Assembly: GCA_045648165.1 (NCBI GenBank)
Contig: JAZRNL010000031.1
Span: 1 to 9,968, forward strand
DNA from: RGIG9115 sp045648165
GTDB taxonomy: Bacteria; Bacillota; Clostridia; UBA1381
Direction of reading: 5' to 3'
Length of the DNA: 9,968 nt
Positions within the stretch are counted from its first letter, which is position 1. Each line of letters begins with the position of its first letter. Below, in pieces: positions 1-5,878 of this stretch. Below the pieces are notes generated by a model. That model was given only the letters and a program-made list of their open reading frames with translations. It had not been told where the DNA came from and made no database searches. The translations under genes were made by a program, and so were the position numbers.

Positions 1-1325
1 GTGTGGAGCTTTGAAACGCCGTTTACCGCGAAGCATGTTGCAAGGCAGATATTTGCCATAAACACCTGACCGTCGGCGATAATTGCCATCCACTTATGCT
101 TTCCGGGATCACCGGGGTAAACCTGCTCAAGATATTCCATAAGACGTCTGTTCATTTCCTCTGTAATCATATGAATTCTGGGAAGAACGCGTCTGTACAT
201 ATCAACAGGCCATTTTTCCAGAGCTTCGCTCATAACGGTGTGGTTTGTATATGCAAAAACCTTCCGCACAATTGCCATTGCCTCGTCCCAGCCGAGCCCC
301 TCTTCGTCCATAAGAAGGCGCATAAGCTCGGGAATTGCAAGGGTTGGGTGTGTGTCATTTATGTGAAGCACAACCTTTTCGGGAAGCTTTGTAAAGTCGT
401 TACCGTTTCTCTCTTTGAACTCACGGAGGATCCACTGAAGTGTTGCCGAAACAAGGAAATACTGCTGCTTAAGACGAGGCTCCTTACCCTCTGTATGGTT
501 ATCCTCAGGATAAAGAACCTTTGAAATAACCTCTGCAAGCTGACGTTCTTCAACGGCACGTGCATAGTTACCGCTGTTAAACTCATGCATATTCATAACA
601 TCAGGAGACTTCGCGCTCCAAAGCCTTAATTTGTTTACTATATTTGAATCGTATCCGCAAAGGGGTACGTCGTATGGCATGGCAAGGATAGTGTGGCTGT
701 TCTCATATCGGAACGAGAACTGACCGTTGTACCAATCGGTATATACGTTTCCGCCGAACTTAACCTCAACGGTTTCTTCAGGTCGCGGAACTTCCCACAC
801 GTTACCGCCCTCAAGCCAGGGGTCAGGAAGCTCTGTCTGATAACCGTCTACGATTTTTTGCTTGAATAACCCGTACTCATAACGGATTGTGCATCCGTAT
901 GCAGGAAGATCAAGAGTTGTAAGAGAGTCGATAAAGCAAGCCGCAAGTCTGCCAAGGCCGCCGTTACCGAGACCCGCATCATTTTCAAGCTCCACAATAT
1001 CTTCCATCTTATAGCCAAGATCTGCAAGTGCAGCTTTGAAATCCCCTGTCTGCATAAGGTTTAGTACATTGGTAGAAAGGAGTCTGCCCATAAGAAACTC
1101 AAACGAGAGGTAATAAAGCTTTTTGTTGCCGTCTCTTTTGATGGTTTTATGCGACTTTGACCAACGCTCCATTATTTTATCACGAGCGGTGAGCGCACAG
1201 GCAGTATAAATCATTTTAGGAGTTGCTTCCTCCATGGTTTTGCCAAAGTGACGCTCTACCTTACCTATAATTTCTTTTTTTACTGATTCCTGAGAAGCTG
1301 TGAGCTTCTTTTTTGTTTCTGTCAA
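1..1325 (-). CDS. glgP: Glycogen phosphorylase, N-terminal 441 residues (cut by window edge)
   Basis: Glycogen/starch phosphorylase (GT35) releases glucose-1-phosphate from alpha-1,4-glucan ends, in the cytoplasm. Translating the minus strand from 1325 gives an uninterrupted frame to the left edge. It carries family hallmarks: YYLSFEFLMGRLL (residues 71-83), ENDAGLGNGGLGRLAACF (114-131), a YGLFKQKIVDGYQTELPDPW stretch near 190, and HINDTHPTLAIPELMRLL near 320. About 441 of the usual ~800 residues are present. The PLP-binding lysine lies in the missing C-terminal half. The start is inferred to be TTG (1325-1323), with AAAGGA about 10 nt upstream. The nearby ATG (1336-1334) is followed at once by a TAA in its own frame, so it cannot be used. 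The gene begins 15 nt after the glgA stop, so the two are almost certainly co-transcribed and the ribosome binding site overlaps the end of glgA. Family assignment is very secure; the exact start is likely but not proven. Confidence 0.96.
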   Translation of the reverse strand, partial: MTETKKKLTASQESVKKEIIGKVERHFGKTMEEATPKMIYTACALTARDKIMERWSKSHKTIKRDGNKKLYYLSFEFLMGRLLSTNVLNLMQTGDFKAALADLGYKMEDIVELENDAGLGNGGLGRLAACFIDSLTTLDLPAYGCTIRYEYGLFKQKIVDGYQTELPDPWLEGGNVWEVPRPEETVEVKFGGNVYTDWYNGQFSFRYENSHTILAMPYDVPLCGYDSNIVNKLRLWSAKSPDVMNMHEFNSGNYARAVEERQLAEVISKVLYPEDNHTEGKEPRLKQQYFLVSATLQWILREFKERNGNDFTKLPEKVVLHINDTHPTLAIPELMRLLMDEEGLGWDEAMAIVRKVFAYTNHTVMSEALEKWPVDMYRRVLPRIHMITEEMNRRLMEYLEQVYPGDPGKHKWMAIIADGQVFMANICLATCFAVNGVSKLH

Positions 1326-1340
1326 ATTATTTCATTCCTT

Positions 1341-2771
1341 TCAAAGACTTTCATACATTCTTATATATTTATCTGCCGAAACATCCCACGAGTAGTCGGA
1401 TTTCATTGCAGCATTTATAAGCTTTCGCCATTCCTTCTGCCTGTTATAATAAATATCCATTGCATAATAAATTACATTCAGCATATCCTCGGCATTGTAG
1501 TTTGTAAAAGAGAACCCGTTACCCTCACCTGTATATTCATTATATGGGATAACAGTATCTTTCAATCCACCTGTTTCACGAACAATTGGAAGCGTTCCGT
1601 AGCGGAGGCTTATAAGCTGTGACAAGCCGCAGGGCTCAAATCGTGACGGCATAAGGAATGCATCGCATGCCGCATAGATTTTGTGTGACATCTCATTTGA
1701 GAAATATATACATGCCGCAACCTGGTTCGGTGACTTCCACGCATAATGGCGGAACAGGTTCTCGTATTGCTCGTCACCTGTACCAAGAATTACAAGCTGC
1801 GCACCTGTTTCAATCAACCTGTCCATAGCGCAGGCAACCAGGTCAAAACCTTTCTGATCGGTAAGACGTGATACTATACCAATCATCATTTTGTCGGGAT
1901 TAACCTCAAGACCAAGCTCGGCCTGAAGTGCGGTTTTGTTGTTCACCTTTTCCTTAAATACGTTACGCATATTATATTTAAAGGGTATGAACTTATCTGT
2001 TCGGCTGTTCCAATCGTCGTATGAAATACCGTTCACAATACCCACAAGGTCATTTTCACGAGCTCTCATAATTCCGTCTAAACCTTCACCGTATTCCGCT
2101 GTTGTAATCTCACTGGCATAGGTTTCGCTCACGGTGGAGATTTTGCTTGCATACACAAGTCCACCCTTTAAAAGGTTTGCATCCTTATAGAATTCAAGCT
2201 TATCACCTGTGTAATAGTAGTCGGATATACCCATTATATCCTTAACCTCGTCAATGCCCCATCTGCCCTGGAATTTGAGATTGTGCACAGTCATAACCGT
2301 CTTTATTCCGCGGTAGAACTCATTATCATAAAAAGTGTCCAGCAAAACAGGGACTGCACCCGTCTGCCAGTCGTTACAGTGGATAACGTCGGGCCTAAAA
2401 CCTATTGTGGGAAGCACGGAAAGCACAGCTTTTGAGAAAAACACGAACTTTTCCGCATCAAGGTGGATAAAATCATAAGGCTTATCTCCATTAAAGTAGA
2501 ACTCATTATCTATAAAATAATATGTTACTCCGCCATATACAAGCTTCATAATGCCGCAGTACTGCTTACGCCATGCAACATCTATATAAATATGACCCAC
2601 ATATTCCATAGAGGCTTTAAACTGCTGAGGAATACATCTGTACAGTGGAAGAATAACACGTGTATCAACGTTTTTATCACATAATACTTTTGGTAGTGAA
2701 CCGGCAACGTCGCCAAGACCTCCGGTTTTTACAAATGGAGCCGCCTCCGAAGTAGCAAACAAAACTTTCAT
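1341..2771 (-). CDS. glgA: Glycogen synthase (ADP-glucose type, GT5)
   Basis: Transfers glucose from ADP-glucose to the non-reducing end of a growing alpha-1,4-glucan (glycogen synthesis, cytoplasm). The 476-residue length is normal for bacterial GlgA. Visible signatures are the N-terminal KTGGLGDVAG nucleotide-sugar loop (15-24), HCNDWQTG (131-138), TVHNL with the conserved His163, SRLTDQKG (301-308; Arg302 and Lys307 match the phosphate-binding pair of the family), and RFEPCGLSQL (377-386) with the catalytic-site Glu379, followed by RETGGLKDTV. The ATG at 2771 is preceded by GAAGGGAG at a normal distance, and a consensus sigma-A promoter lies about 40-70 nt upstream. It is the first gene of a glgA-glgP operon. 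Having synthesis and breakdown enzymes together is common in Clostridia; glgC/glgD/glgB are not in this window and may lie beyond the left edge or elsewhere. No odd features seen. Confidence 0.97.
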   Translation of the reverse strand: MKVLFATSEAAPFVKTGGLGDVAGSLPKVLCDKNVDTRVILPLYRCIPQQFKASMEYVGHIYIDVAWRKQYCGIMKLVYGGVTYYFIDNEFYFNGDKPYDFIHLDAEKFVFFSKAVLSVLPTIGFRPDVIHCNDWQTGAVPVLLDTFYDNEFYRGIKTVMTVHNLKFQGRWGIDEVKDIMGISDYYYTGDKLEFYKDANLLKGGLVYASKISTVSETYASEITTAEYGEGLDGIMRARENDLVGIVNGISYDDWNSRTDKFIPFKYNMRNVFKEKVNNKTALQAELGLEVNPDKMMIGIVSRLTDQKGFDLVACAMDRLIETGAQLVILGTGDEQYENLFRHYAWKSPNQVAACIYFSNEMSHKIYAACDAFLMPSRFEPCGLSQLISLRYGTLPIVRETGGLKDTVIPYNEYTGEGNGFSFTNYNAEDMLNVIYYAMDIYYNRQKEWRKLINAAMKSDYSWDVSADKYIRMYESL

Positions 2772-2809
2772 TACGTATAACTCCCTTCTTACAAATCCTA
2801 CTTAAATTT

Positions 2810-2838
2810 ATTATATCATATTTTACATCTCTTGTAAA
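2810..2838 (-). promoter_or_regulatory. Sigma-A promoter of glgA-glgP
   Basis: On the minus strand TTTACA (2838-2833) and a perfect TATAAT (2815-2810) are separated by exactly 17 nt. Transcription would start near 2803, leaving a leader of about 30 nt that contains the glgA ribosome binding site. No hairpin or operator was seen between it and the gene. Confidence 0.8.
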
Positions 2839-3022
2839 CCCCAATCATATATTTTGGGATAAATTGATAAAAATAGGTAACATTTTGACAATATATACGT
2901 TTATCTGAATTTTAAATTTTACTATTTGCATTTTATATTATTTATATTATATATGGAATAATGTAAGAATAATGAACAATAAATAAAGAATTACTTATTA
3001 CGAACTCCCGATGGTAGATATG
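2839..3022. other. AT-rich intergenic stretch, no gene recognised
   Basis: Very AT-rich DNA between the divergent glgA promoter and the hairpin at 3023. It contains a TTGACA hexamer (2885-2890, plus strand) without a convincing -10 at 17 nt (AATTTT), and long TAT/ATT runs around 2930-2955 that could serve as a weak plus-strand promoter for whatever ends at the terminator at 3023-3079. No ORF with a ribosome binding site and no structured RNA I recognise. Confidence 0.4.
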
Positions 3023-3112
3023 GAGCAGTTACAAATGATCATTTTTGAGATACTCATTTGTAACTGCTCTTTCTTTTTTGTAAAACAATCACTTCCATCT
3101 TTTGCTTCTTGA
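3011..3112 (+). pseudogene. Possible remnant of a small holin-like toxin ORF (very tentative)
   Basis: An open frame ATG 3011 to TGA 3112 encodes 33 residues starting MVDMEQLQMIIFEILI. The MEQLQMII-F-ILI run resembles the start of small 'holin-like toxin' peptides of Firmicutes (pattern E.L.LMI.F..LIVT.LSF). Removing one T after the ILI codons would continue in another frame as VTALSFF before a stop, which fits that pattern better than the actual CNCSFFF. This suggests a frameshifted relic. Against it: no ribosome binding site precedes either ATG (3011 or 3020), the peptide overlaps a perfect terminator hairpin, and the resemblance is from memory, not a search. Treat as a hypothesis. Confidence 0.2.
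3023..3079 (+). terminator. Perfect 16-bp hairpin with T-tract (rho-independent terminator, orphan)
   Basis: GAGCAGTTACAAATGA (3023-3038) pairs perfectly with TCATTTGTAACTGCTC (3054-3069) across a 15-nt loop, followed by TTTCTTTTTT (3070-3079). On the plus strand this is a textbook intrinsic terminator, but no recognised plus-strand gene ends here. It lies upstream of the promoter of the next gene (3109-3137), so it is not a leader attenuator. It may end a small RNA or tiny ORF, or insulate the next gene. Confidence 0.7.
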
Positions 3113-3137
3113 ATTATGTAAACCAATATGATATAAT
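3109..3137 (+). promoter_or_regulatory. Sigma-A promoter of the LysM-CAP gene
   Basis: TTGAAT (3109-3114) and perfect TATAAT (3132-3137) are spaced by 17 nt. Transcription would begin near 3144, giving a leader of about 35 nt carrying GAAAGGA (3161-3167) ahead of the ATG at 3179. Confidence 0.8.
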
Positions 3138-3178
3138 ATTACGGCACCTACGATAAAGAAGAAAGGAACTAAAGTGTA

Positions 3179-3784
3179 ATGAGAAAAATATTGGTTACCG
3201 CGTGTTTAATGCTTGTGGCTTTAACTTCGACAAATTACTCGTTTGCCGCTACAACCCACACTGTAAAATCAGGTGACAGTATGTGGAAAATTGCAGTGAA
3301 ATATGAAGTGGGATTAAGCGAAATAATAGACGCAAATCCCCATATCTCAAACCCTGAGCTTATATATCCCGGGCAGGTAATAACCATCCCCACAACAGAT
3401 ACAGCCGTTGTGAATTACGAAAAAGAAGTTATACGGCTTGTAAACCAAAAAAGAGCAGAAAAGGGACTTTCTCCTCTTAAAGAAGACTGGGAGCTTAGCC
3501 GTGTTGCCCGTTTTAAGTCACAGGATATGAAAGACAAAAACTACTTCTCCCACACAAGCCCCACATACGGCTCTCCCTTTGATATGATAAAAAGCTTTGG
3601 CATCTCCTACAAAAGCGCCGGAGAAAATATTGCAAAAGGCCAGTCCACGCCCCAAGCGGTAGTAAACGCTTGGATGAATTCATCAGGGCACCGGGCAAAT
3701 ATTCTCAACTCCTCATACACACATATAGGTGTAGGATACGTTGCACAGGGGAAATACTGGACACAGATGTTTATTAAAAGATAA
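3179..3784 (+). CDS. Secreted LysM + CAP (SCP/YkwD-like) domain protein
   Basis: A 201-residue exported protein. Residues 1-23 form a signal peptide (basic MRK, hydrophobic core, cleavage likely after SFA). Residues 27-71 are one LysM peptidoglycan-binding module (HTVKSGDSMWKIAVKY...NPELIYPGQVITIP). Residues ~83-199 are a CAP/SCP domain of the YkwD type, with family residues His125 (YFSH), Glu149 (GENIAKG) and His171 (SGHRANIL), and the closing HIGVGY...YWTQMF strand. CAP domains of this bacterial class occur in cell-wall and spore-coat-associated proteins (SafA/YkwD-like architectures); the biochemical activity is not settled. LysM implies wall attachment outside the membrane. The gene has its own promoter and a good ribosome binding site (GAAAGGA, about 11 nt before ATG). 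It stands alone, convergent with the 3D-domain gene, and shares a terminator with it. The role in wall or spore is inferred from architecture only. Confidence 0.93.
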   Translation: MRKILVTACLMLVALTSTNYSFAATTHTVKSGDSMWKIAVKYEVGLSEIIDANPHISNPELIYPGQVITIPTTDTAVVNYEKEVIRLVNQKRAEKGLSPLKEDWELSRVARFKSQDMKDKNYFSHTSPTYGSPFDMIKSFGISYKSAGENIAKGQSTPQAVVNAWMNSSGHRANILNSSYTHIGVGYVAQGKYWTQMFIKR

Positions 3785-3787
3785 ATC

Positions 3788-3823
3788 AAAAAGAGATGCG
3801 AAAAAAATTTCGCATCTCTTTTT
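3788..3823. terminator. Bidirectional intrinsic terminator between convergent genes
   Basis: AAAGAGATGCGAAA (3790-3803) pairs with TTTCGCATCTCTTT (3808-3821) over an AAAA loop, and flanking A/T extend the stem. T-runs follow the stem on both strands (TTTTT on plus, TTTTTGATTT on minus). It lies right after the LysM-CAP stop and just downstream of the 3D-domain protein stop, so it can end both transcripts. Confidence 0.9.
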
Positions 3824-3824
3824 A

Positions 3825-4796
3825 TCACGGCATAATCCATACATCTTTATATGCCACACCAAGCTTTAAAGCTTCGCTGTGACTTGAAACCGCAACGTCT
3901 ATTTTGTTGCCCTTGATTGCACCGCCGCAGTCCTCTGCAAATCTTACTCCGTAGCCGTCAATATAAACCGTTGAAAGCTTTGGTATTACCTTGGGGTCAA
4001 CCGCAATTGTGTAGCCGGGAGTAACCTCTCCGCCCCAGGCAGTAGCACTTCCCCACTTACCGGAACATTTTGAACATATACAATAATGAGTTATTTTGAA
4101 ATTACCAAGATATACTGCACCGTTTGGTACTGATGCACCCACTGAACCGTACCATATATCATTGCCCTGTTCTTCCGGGAACTGCATAACGGGAACAACC
4201 ATTAATCCGTCGGTTAACTGAACAAATGGGGGGATTGAAACCGTTACAATATTATTATGCCATTCAACCCAAAGACCGAAGGCTTCCATAAGTCCGCGAA
4301 TAGGAACTACTATAGAGCCCGCAGAAACAACCGTTGCCGGAACTGACGCCACAATACTTTTTCCCATTGAAACTGTGTCGCCCTCAGCATCCTTATAGTT
4401 GTATGTGAGCGTAAAACTCTCCGCATTCACCGTCATTGTTACGATAATGCTTTCGGGTACAAGATTAAGACCTTTTGTGTCTGCCTTGGATAACATACGA
4501 TATGCATACTCCTCGATTGGAAGAGCTGAACTTTCTTTTGCATTTAATTTAATATACGCACTTTTTTTCGAATCCGACCAGCTCACCTCAAGACCTGCGC
4601 TTTCGCAAAATCTTCTGAGCGGAACTACCGTAGAATTTTCTATAGTCATTGGTGCAACTGTGTCGAAATCAATATGTACTGTACTGCTGCTTACAACATT
4701 ATCAAGTTTTATTCCGATTTCCGAAGCCAATGCACTCGCTGACCCGATAAAAATCGTAAATACAAATGCCAAAAGACATAAGACTGATTTCCTCAT
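3825..4796 (-). CDS. Secreted 3D-domain (RlpA-like/Sps-type) cell-wall protein with copper-amine-oxidase-N-like repeats
   Basis: A 323-residue exported protein. Residues 1-24 are a signal peptide (MRKSVLCLLAFVFTIFIGSA..). Residues ~30-190 hold two copper-amine-oxidase-N-like halves, marked by STVVPLRRFCESAGLEVSW (55-73) and SIVVPIRGLMEAFGLWVEW (161-179). These modules are common in surface proteins of Clostridia and do not imply amine oxidase activity. Residues ~228-323 are a 3D domain: TAWGGEVTPGYTIAVDP (252-268), then VRFAEDCGG and GNKIDVAVSSHSEAL, with the three characteristic Asp (267, 289, 300). A Cys-rich THYCICSKCSG segment (236-246) opens the domain. 3D domains have a double-psi beta-barrel fold and include lytic transglycosylase-like wall enzymes. 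The frame is open up to an ATG at 4961, but the start at 4796 is chosen because GGAGG lies 5-6 nt upstream, the signal peptide begins here, and the promoter lies just upstream. Confidence 0.93.
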   Translation of the reverse strand: MRKSVLCLLAFVFTIFIGSASALASEIGIKLDNVVSSSTVHIDFDTVAPMTIENSTVVPLRRFCESAGLEVSWSDSKKSAYIKLNAKESSALPIEEYAYRMLSKADTKGLNLVPESIIVTMTVNAESFTLTYNYKDAEGDTVSMGKSIVASVPATVVSAGSIVVPIRGLMEAFGLWVEWHNNIVTVSIPPFVQLTDGLMVVPVMQFPEEQGNDIWYGSVGASVPNGAVYLGNFKITHYCICSKCSGKWGSATAWGGEVTPGYTIAVDPKVIPKLSTVYIDGYGVRFAEDCGGAIKGNKIDVAVSSHSEALKLGVAYKDVWIMP

Positions 4797-4800
4797 AATT

Positions 4801-4806
4801 ACCTCC
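4801..4806 (-). promoter_or_regulatory. Ribosome binding site fixing the 3D-protein start
   Basis: On the minus strand GGAGGT precedes ATG 4796 by about 5 nt. It shows that the in-frame upstream ATG at 4961, which would add 55 residues translated through a promoter and a terminator, is not the real start. Confidence 0.85.
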
Positions 4807-4842
4807 GTTTCTTTAAGTCGGTAAGCTTTACCAACGAGAGTA

Positions 4843-4871
4843 ATTATATCATAAAATCCCCCCTCAGGCAA
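4843..4871 (-). promoter_or_regulatory. Sigma-A promoter of the 3D-domain gene
   Basis: On the minus strand TTGCCT (4871-4866) and perfect TATAAT (4848-4843) are spaced by 17 nt. The leader of about 40 nt contains a small inverted repeat GGTAAAGCTTACC (4832-4820) ahead of the ribosome binding site. Confidence 0.75.
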
Positions 4872-4877
4872 TGGAGT

Positions 4878-4916
4878 TGTTACAAAAATTCTGATTTTCT
4901 TAAAAACTTTGTAACA
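4878..4916. promoter_or_regulatory. Inverted repeat TGTTACAAA/TTTGTAACA just upstream of the 3D-gene promoter (putative operator)
   Basis: TGTTACAAA (4878-4886) and TTTGTAACA (4908-4916) are perfect 9-nt inverted repeats 21 nt apart, beginning 7 nt beyond the -35 box of the 3D-domain gene. The right half belongs to a 15-nt sequence AACTTTGTAACATTT (4905-4919) repeated exactly at 5030-5044. The position suits an activator or operator site, but no regulator is identified. Confidence 0.35.
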
Positions 4917-5044
4917 TTTAACGAAATCAAAAAACCCTTTAGGTTTACATATTTCAAACACGAGAAAATTATGTAATTCTAAGGGTTTTTTAGATGTTTT
5001 TTTATGTTATTTACAACAAAAATAAATCGAACTTTGTAACATTT
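4905..5044. repeat. Exact 15-nt direct repeat AACTTTGTAACATTT flanking the thioesterase terminator
   Basis: Two identical copies at 4905-4919 and 5030-5044, 125 nt apart, on either side of the 4929-4991 hairpin. Both are in noncoding AT-rich DNA. This may be a repeated regulator site or chance in AT-rich sequence. Confidence 0.5.
4929..4991 (-). terminator. Probable terminator downstream of the thioesterase gene
   Basis: AAAAAACCCTT (4929-4939) pairs with AAGGGTTTTTT (4981-4991), and an inner TTACATA/TATGTAA pair shortens the large loop. Read on the minus strand the stem ends in TTTTTTGATTT. It is the first plausible terminator after the thioesterase stop, about 110 nt downstream. The rest of the interval 4992-5103 is AT-rich and holds no recognisable gene. 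Confidence 0.55.
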
Positions 5045-5103
5045 TTGTATACTTTGGTTTGTTCATTTCGTAAAAATTTTTTTTGGTAATTTTGTACTAA
5101 AAA

Positions 5104-5805
5104 TTACTTTTCCGTCCTCACAATAACGCATACACTTCCGTCGGCACTACGAAGTTCTGCGGTAAATCCAAGACCGTCATTCTTCACAAACACCAAAACT
5201 CTGTCATCTCTCCGAAGCTCCTTTACATAAATCACCTGAAGCTCTGAAAACTCATTTTCATCGGGAAACCAGTCAAGCGCCGCTTCAACAGATTTTACAT
5301 TGTTCATATGATTATTTGTATCAAGGTCACGTTTCGTTACCGTAAACTCTCCCGCAAACTCCATATCAGTCCCGGGCCTTAACCTTGCAAGAGGAAAATC
5401 GTTATCAGGCTCATCAATAGTGTCGTAGGTGGAGTTTATCTCCTCAGGCACGCGTATAATGGTTTTTTTATCGGTATCAAAAGAAAACCATCCTGCTGTA
5501 GCAATACCCTTTAATCTGCCTTCCTGAAGGATTTCATATTTCCGCATTACGTCGCATCTTTGAACCTTCATAATCCCCGTTCTGAACTCTGCCGGTATAT
5601 TGTGACAAAGCGGCTCCGAAAGCTTTATTCTCCACCCGCGAAGAAGCATTGCAAGAGAAATTTCCTGCATTTTTGCAAGGTCATATCCCACCTGTGCAGA
5701 ATGAAGAATGGAAACATCCTGCAAAAGCTCAACCACGGTTGAAAGCTTTATTCCGCCCTTGCTGTCAATGTCGCTGTATTTAAAATCATATTCTTTAGAA
5801 AACAT
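5104..5805 (-). CDS. Acyl-ACP thioesterase (FatA/FatB-like, double hotdog)
   Basis: Hydrolyses fatty acyl-ACP to release free fatty acids in the cytoplasm. The 233-residue length suits the bacterial Acyl-ACP_TE family. Residues ~1-130 form the first hotdog (FSKEYDFKYSDIDSKGGIKL.., then LLRGWRIKLSEPL), and ~150-233 the second. The second contains TKRDLDTNNHMNNVKSVEAA (157-176), which closely matches the plant FatB active-site strand (D-x-N-x-H-x-N-N-x-x-Y/S); Asp162, Asn164 and His166 are the expected catalytic residues, with Glu174 downstream. The frame also has an ATG 18 nt upstream (5823), but AGAGGAA sits 5 nt before the ATG at 5805 and nothing resembling a ribosome binding site precedes 5823, so the shorter start is chosen. 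No good promoter lies in the 73 nt upstream, which contain the terminator of the preceding operon, so expression may depend on read-through. Confidence 0.92.
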   Translation of the reverse strand: MFSKEYDFKYSDIDSKGGIKLSTVVELLQDVSILHSAQVGYDLAKMQEISLAMLLRGWRIKLSEPLCHNIPAEFRTGIMKVQRCDVMRKYEILQEGRLKGIATAGWFSFDTDKKTIIRVPEEINSTYDTIDEPDNDFPLARLRPGTDMEFAGEFTVTKRDLDTNNHMNNVKSVEAALDWFPDENEFSELQVIYVKELRRDDRVLVFVKNDGLGFTAELRSADGSVCVIVRTEK

Positions 5806-5810
5806 ATTAT

Positions 5811-5817
5811 TTCCTCT
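5811..5817 (-). promoter_or_regulatory. Ribosome binding site deciding the thioesterase start
   Basis: On the minus strand AGAGGAA precedes ATG 5805 by 5 nt. It lies inside the sequence that would be coding if the upstream ATG at 5823 were used, which argues for the shorter protein. Confidence 0.75.
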
Positions 5818-5830
5818 TCTCATACAAATA

Positions 5831-5865
5831 CAAAAACAGGTCTGTTCAACGCAGAACAGACCTGT
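5831..5865 (-). terminator. Strong intrinsic terminator after the three-gene membrane-protein operon
   Basis: A perfect 12-bp stem, ACAGGTCTGTTC (5836-5847) with GAACAGACCTGT (5854-5865), with a 6-nt loop. On the minus strand it runs into TTTTTG then TATTTGT. It begins 14 nt after the stop of the 249-residue protein gene and ends only about 26 nt before the thioesterase ATG. Confidence 0.88.
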
Positions 5866-5878
5866 GTCTGATTAAAAA

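Noticed and set aside
96..524. 142-aa plus-strand frame inside the glgP region
   Set aside because: The minus strand here encodes unmistakable glycogen phosphorylase; the plus frame has no ribosome binding site and no recognisable protein features.
2885..2913. Plus-strand promoter at TTGACA 2885
   Set aside because: The -10 at 17 nt is AATTTT and neighbouring spacings are no better; too weak to list as a promoter.
4399..4824. 141-aa plus-strand frame opposite the 3D-domain gene
   Set aside because: It is antisense to a well-supported secreted protein with promoter and ribosome binding site, and shows no family features.
4797..4961. N-terminal extension of the 3D-domain protein to ATG 4961 (378 aa)
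   Set aside because: It would place coding sequence over a sigma-A promoter, a GGAGG site and part of a terminator hairpin, and would put 55 residues before an obvious signal peptide.
4905..5060. TGTAAC sites as -35 elements of an ECF sigma promoter
   Set aside because: No CGTC-like -10 element at the expected spacing after either copy, and no gene positioned to use it on the plus strand.
5086..5107. GTAATTTT/AAAATTAC hairpin over the thioesterase stop
   Set aside because: All A/T apart from one pair, covers the stop codon and is not followed by a T-run on the minus strand, so a poor terminator candidate.
5806..5823. Thioesterase start at ATG 5823
   Set aside because: No ribosome binding site upstream; the AGAGGAA that would be read as codons is correctly placed for the ATG at 5805.
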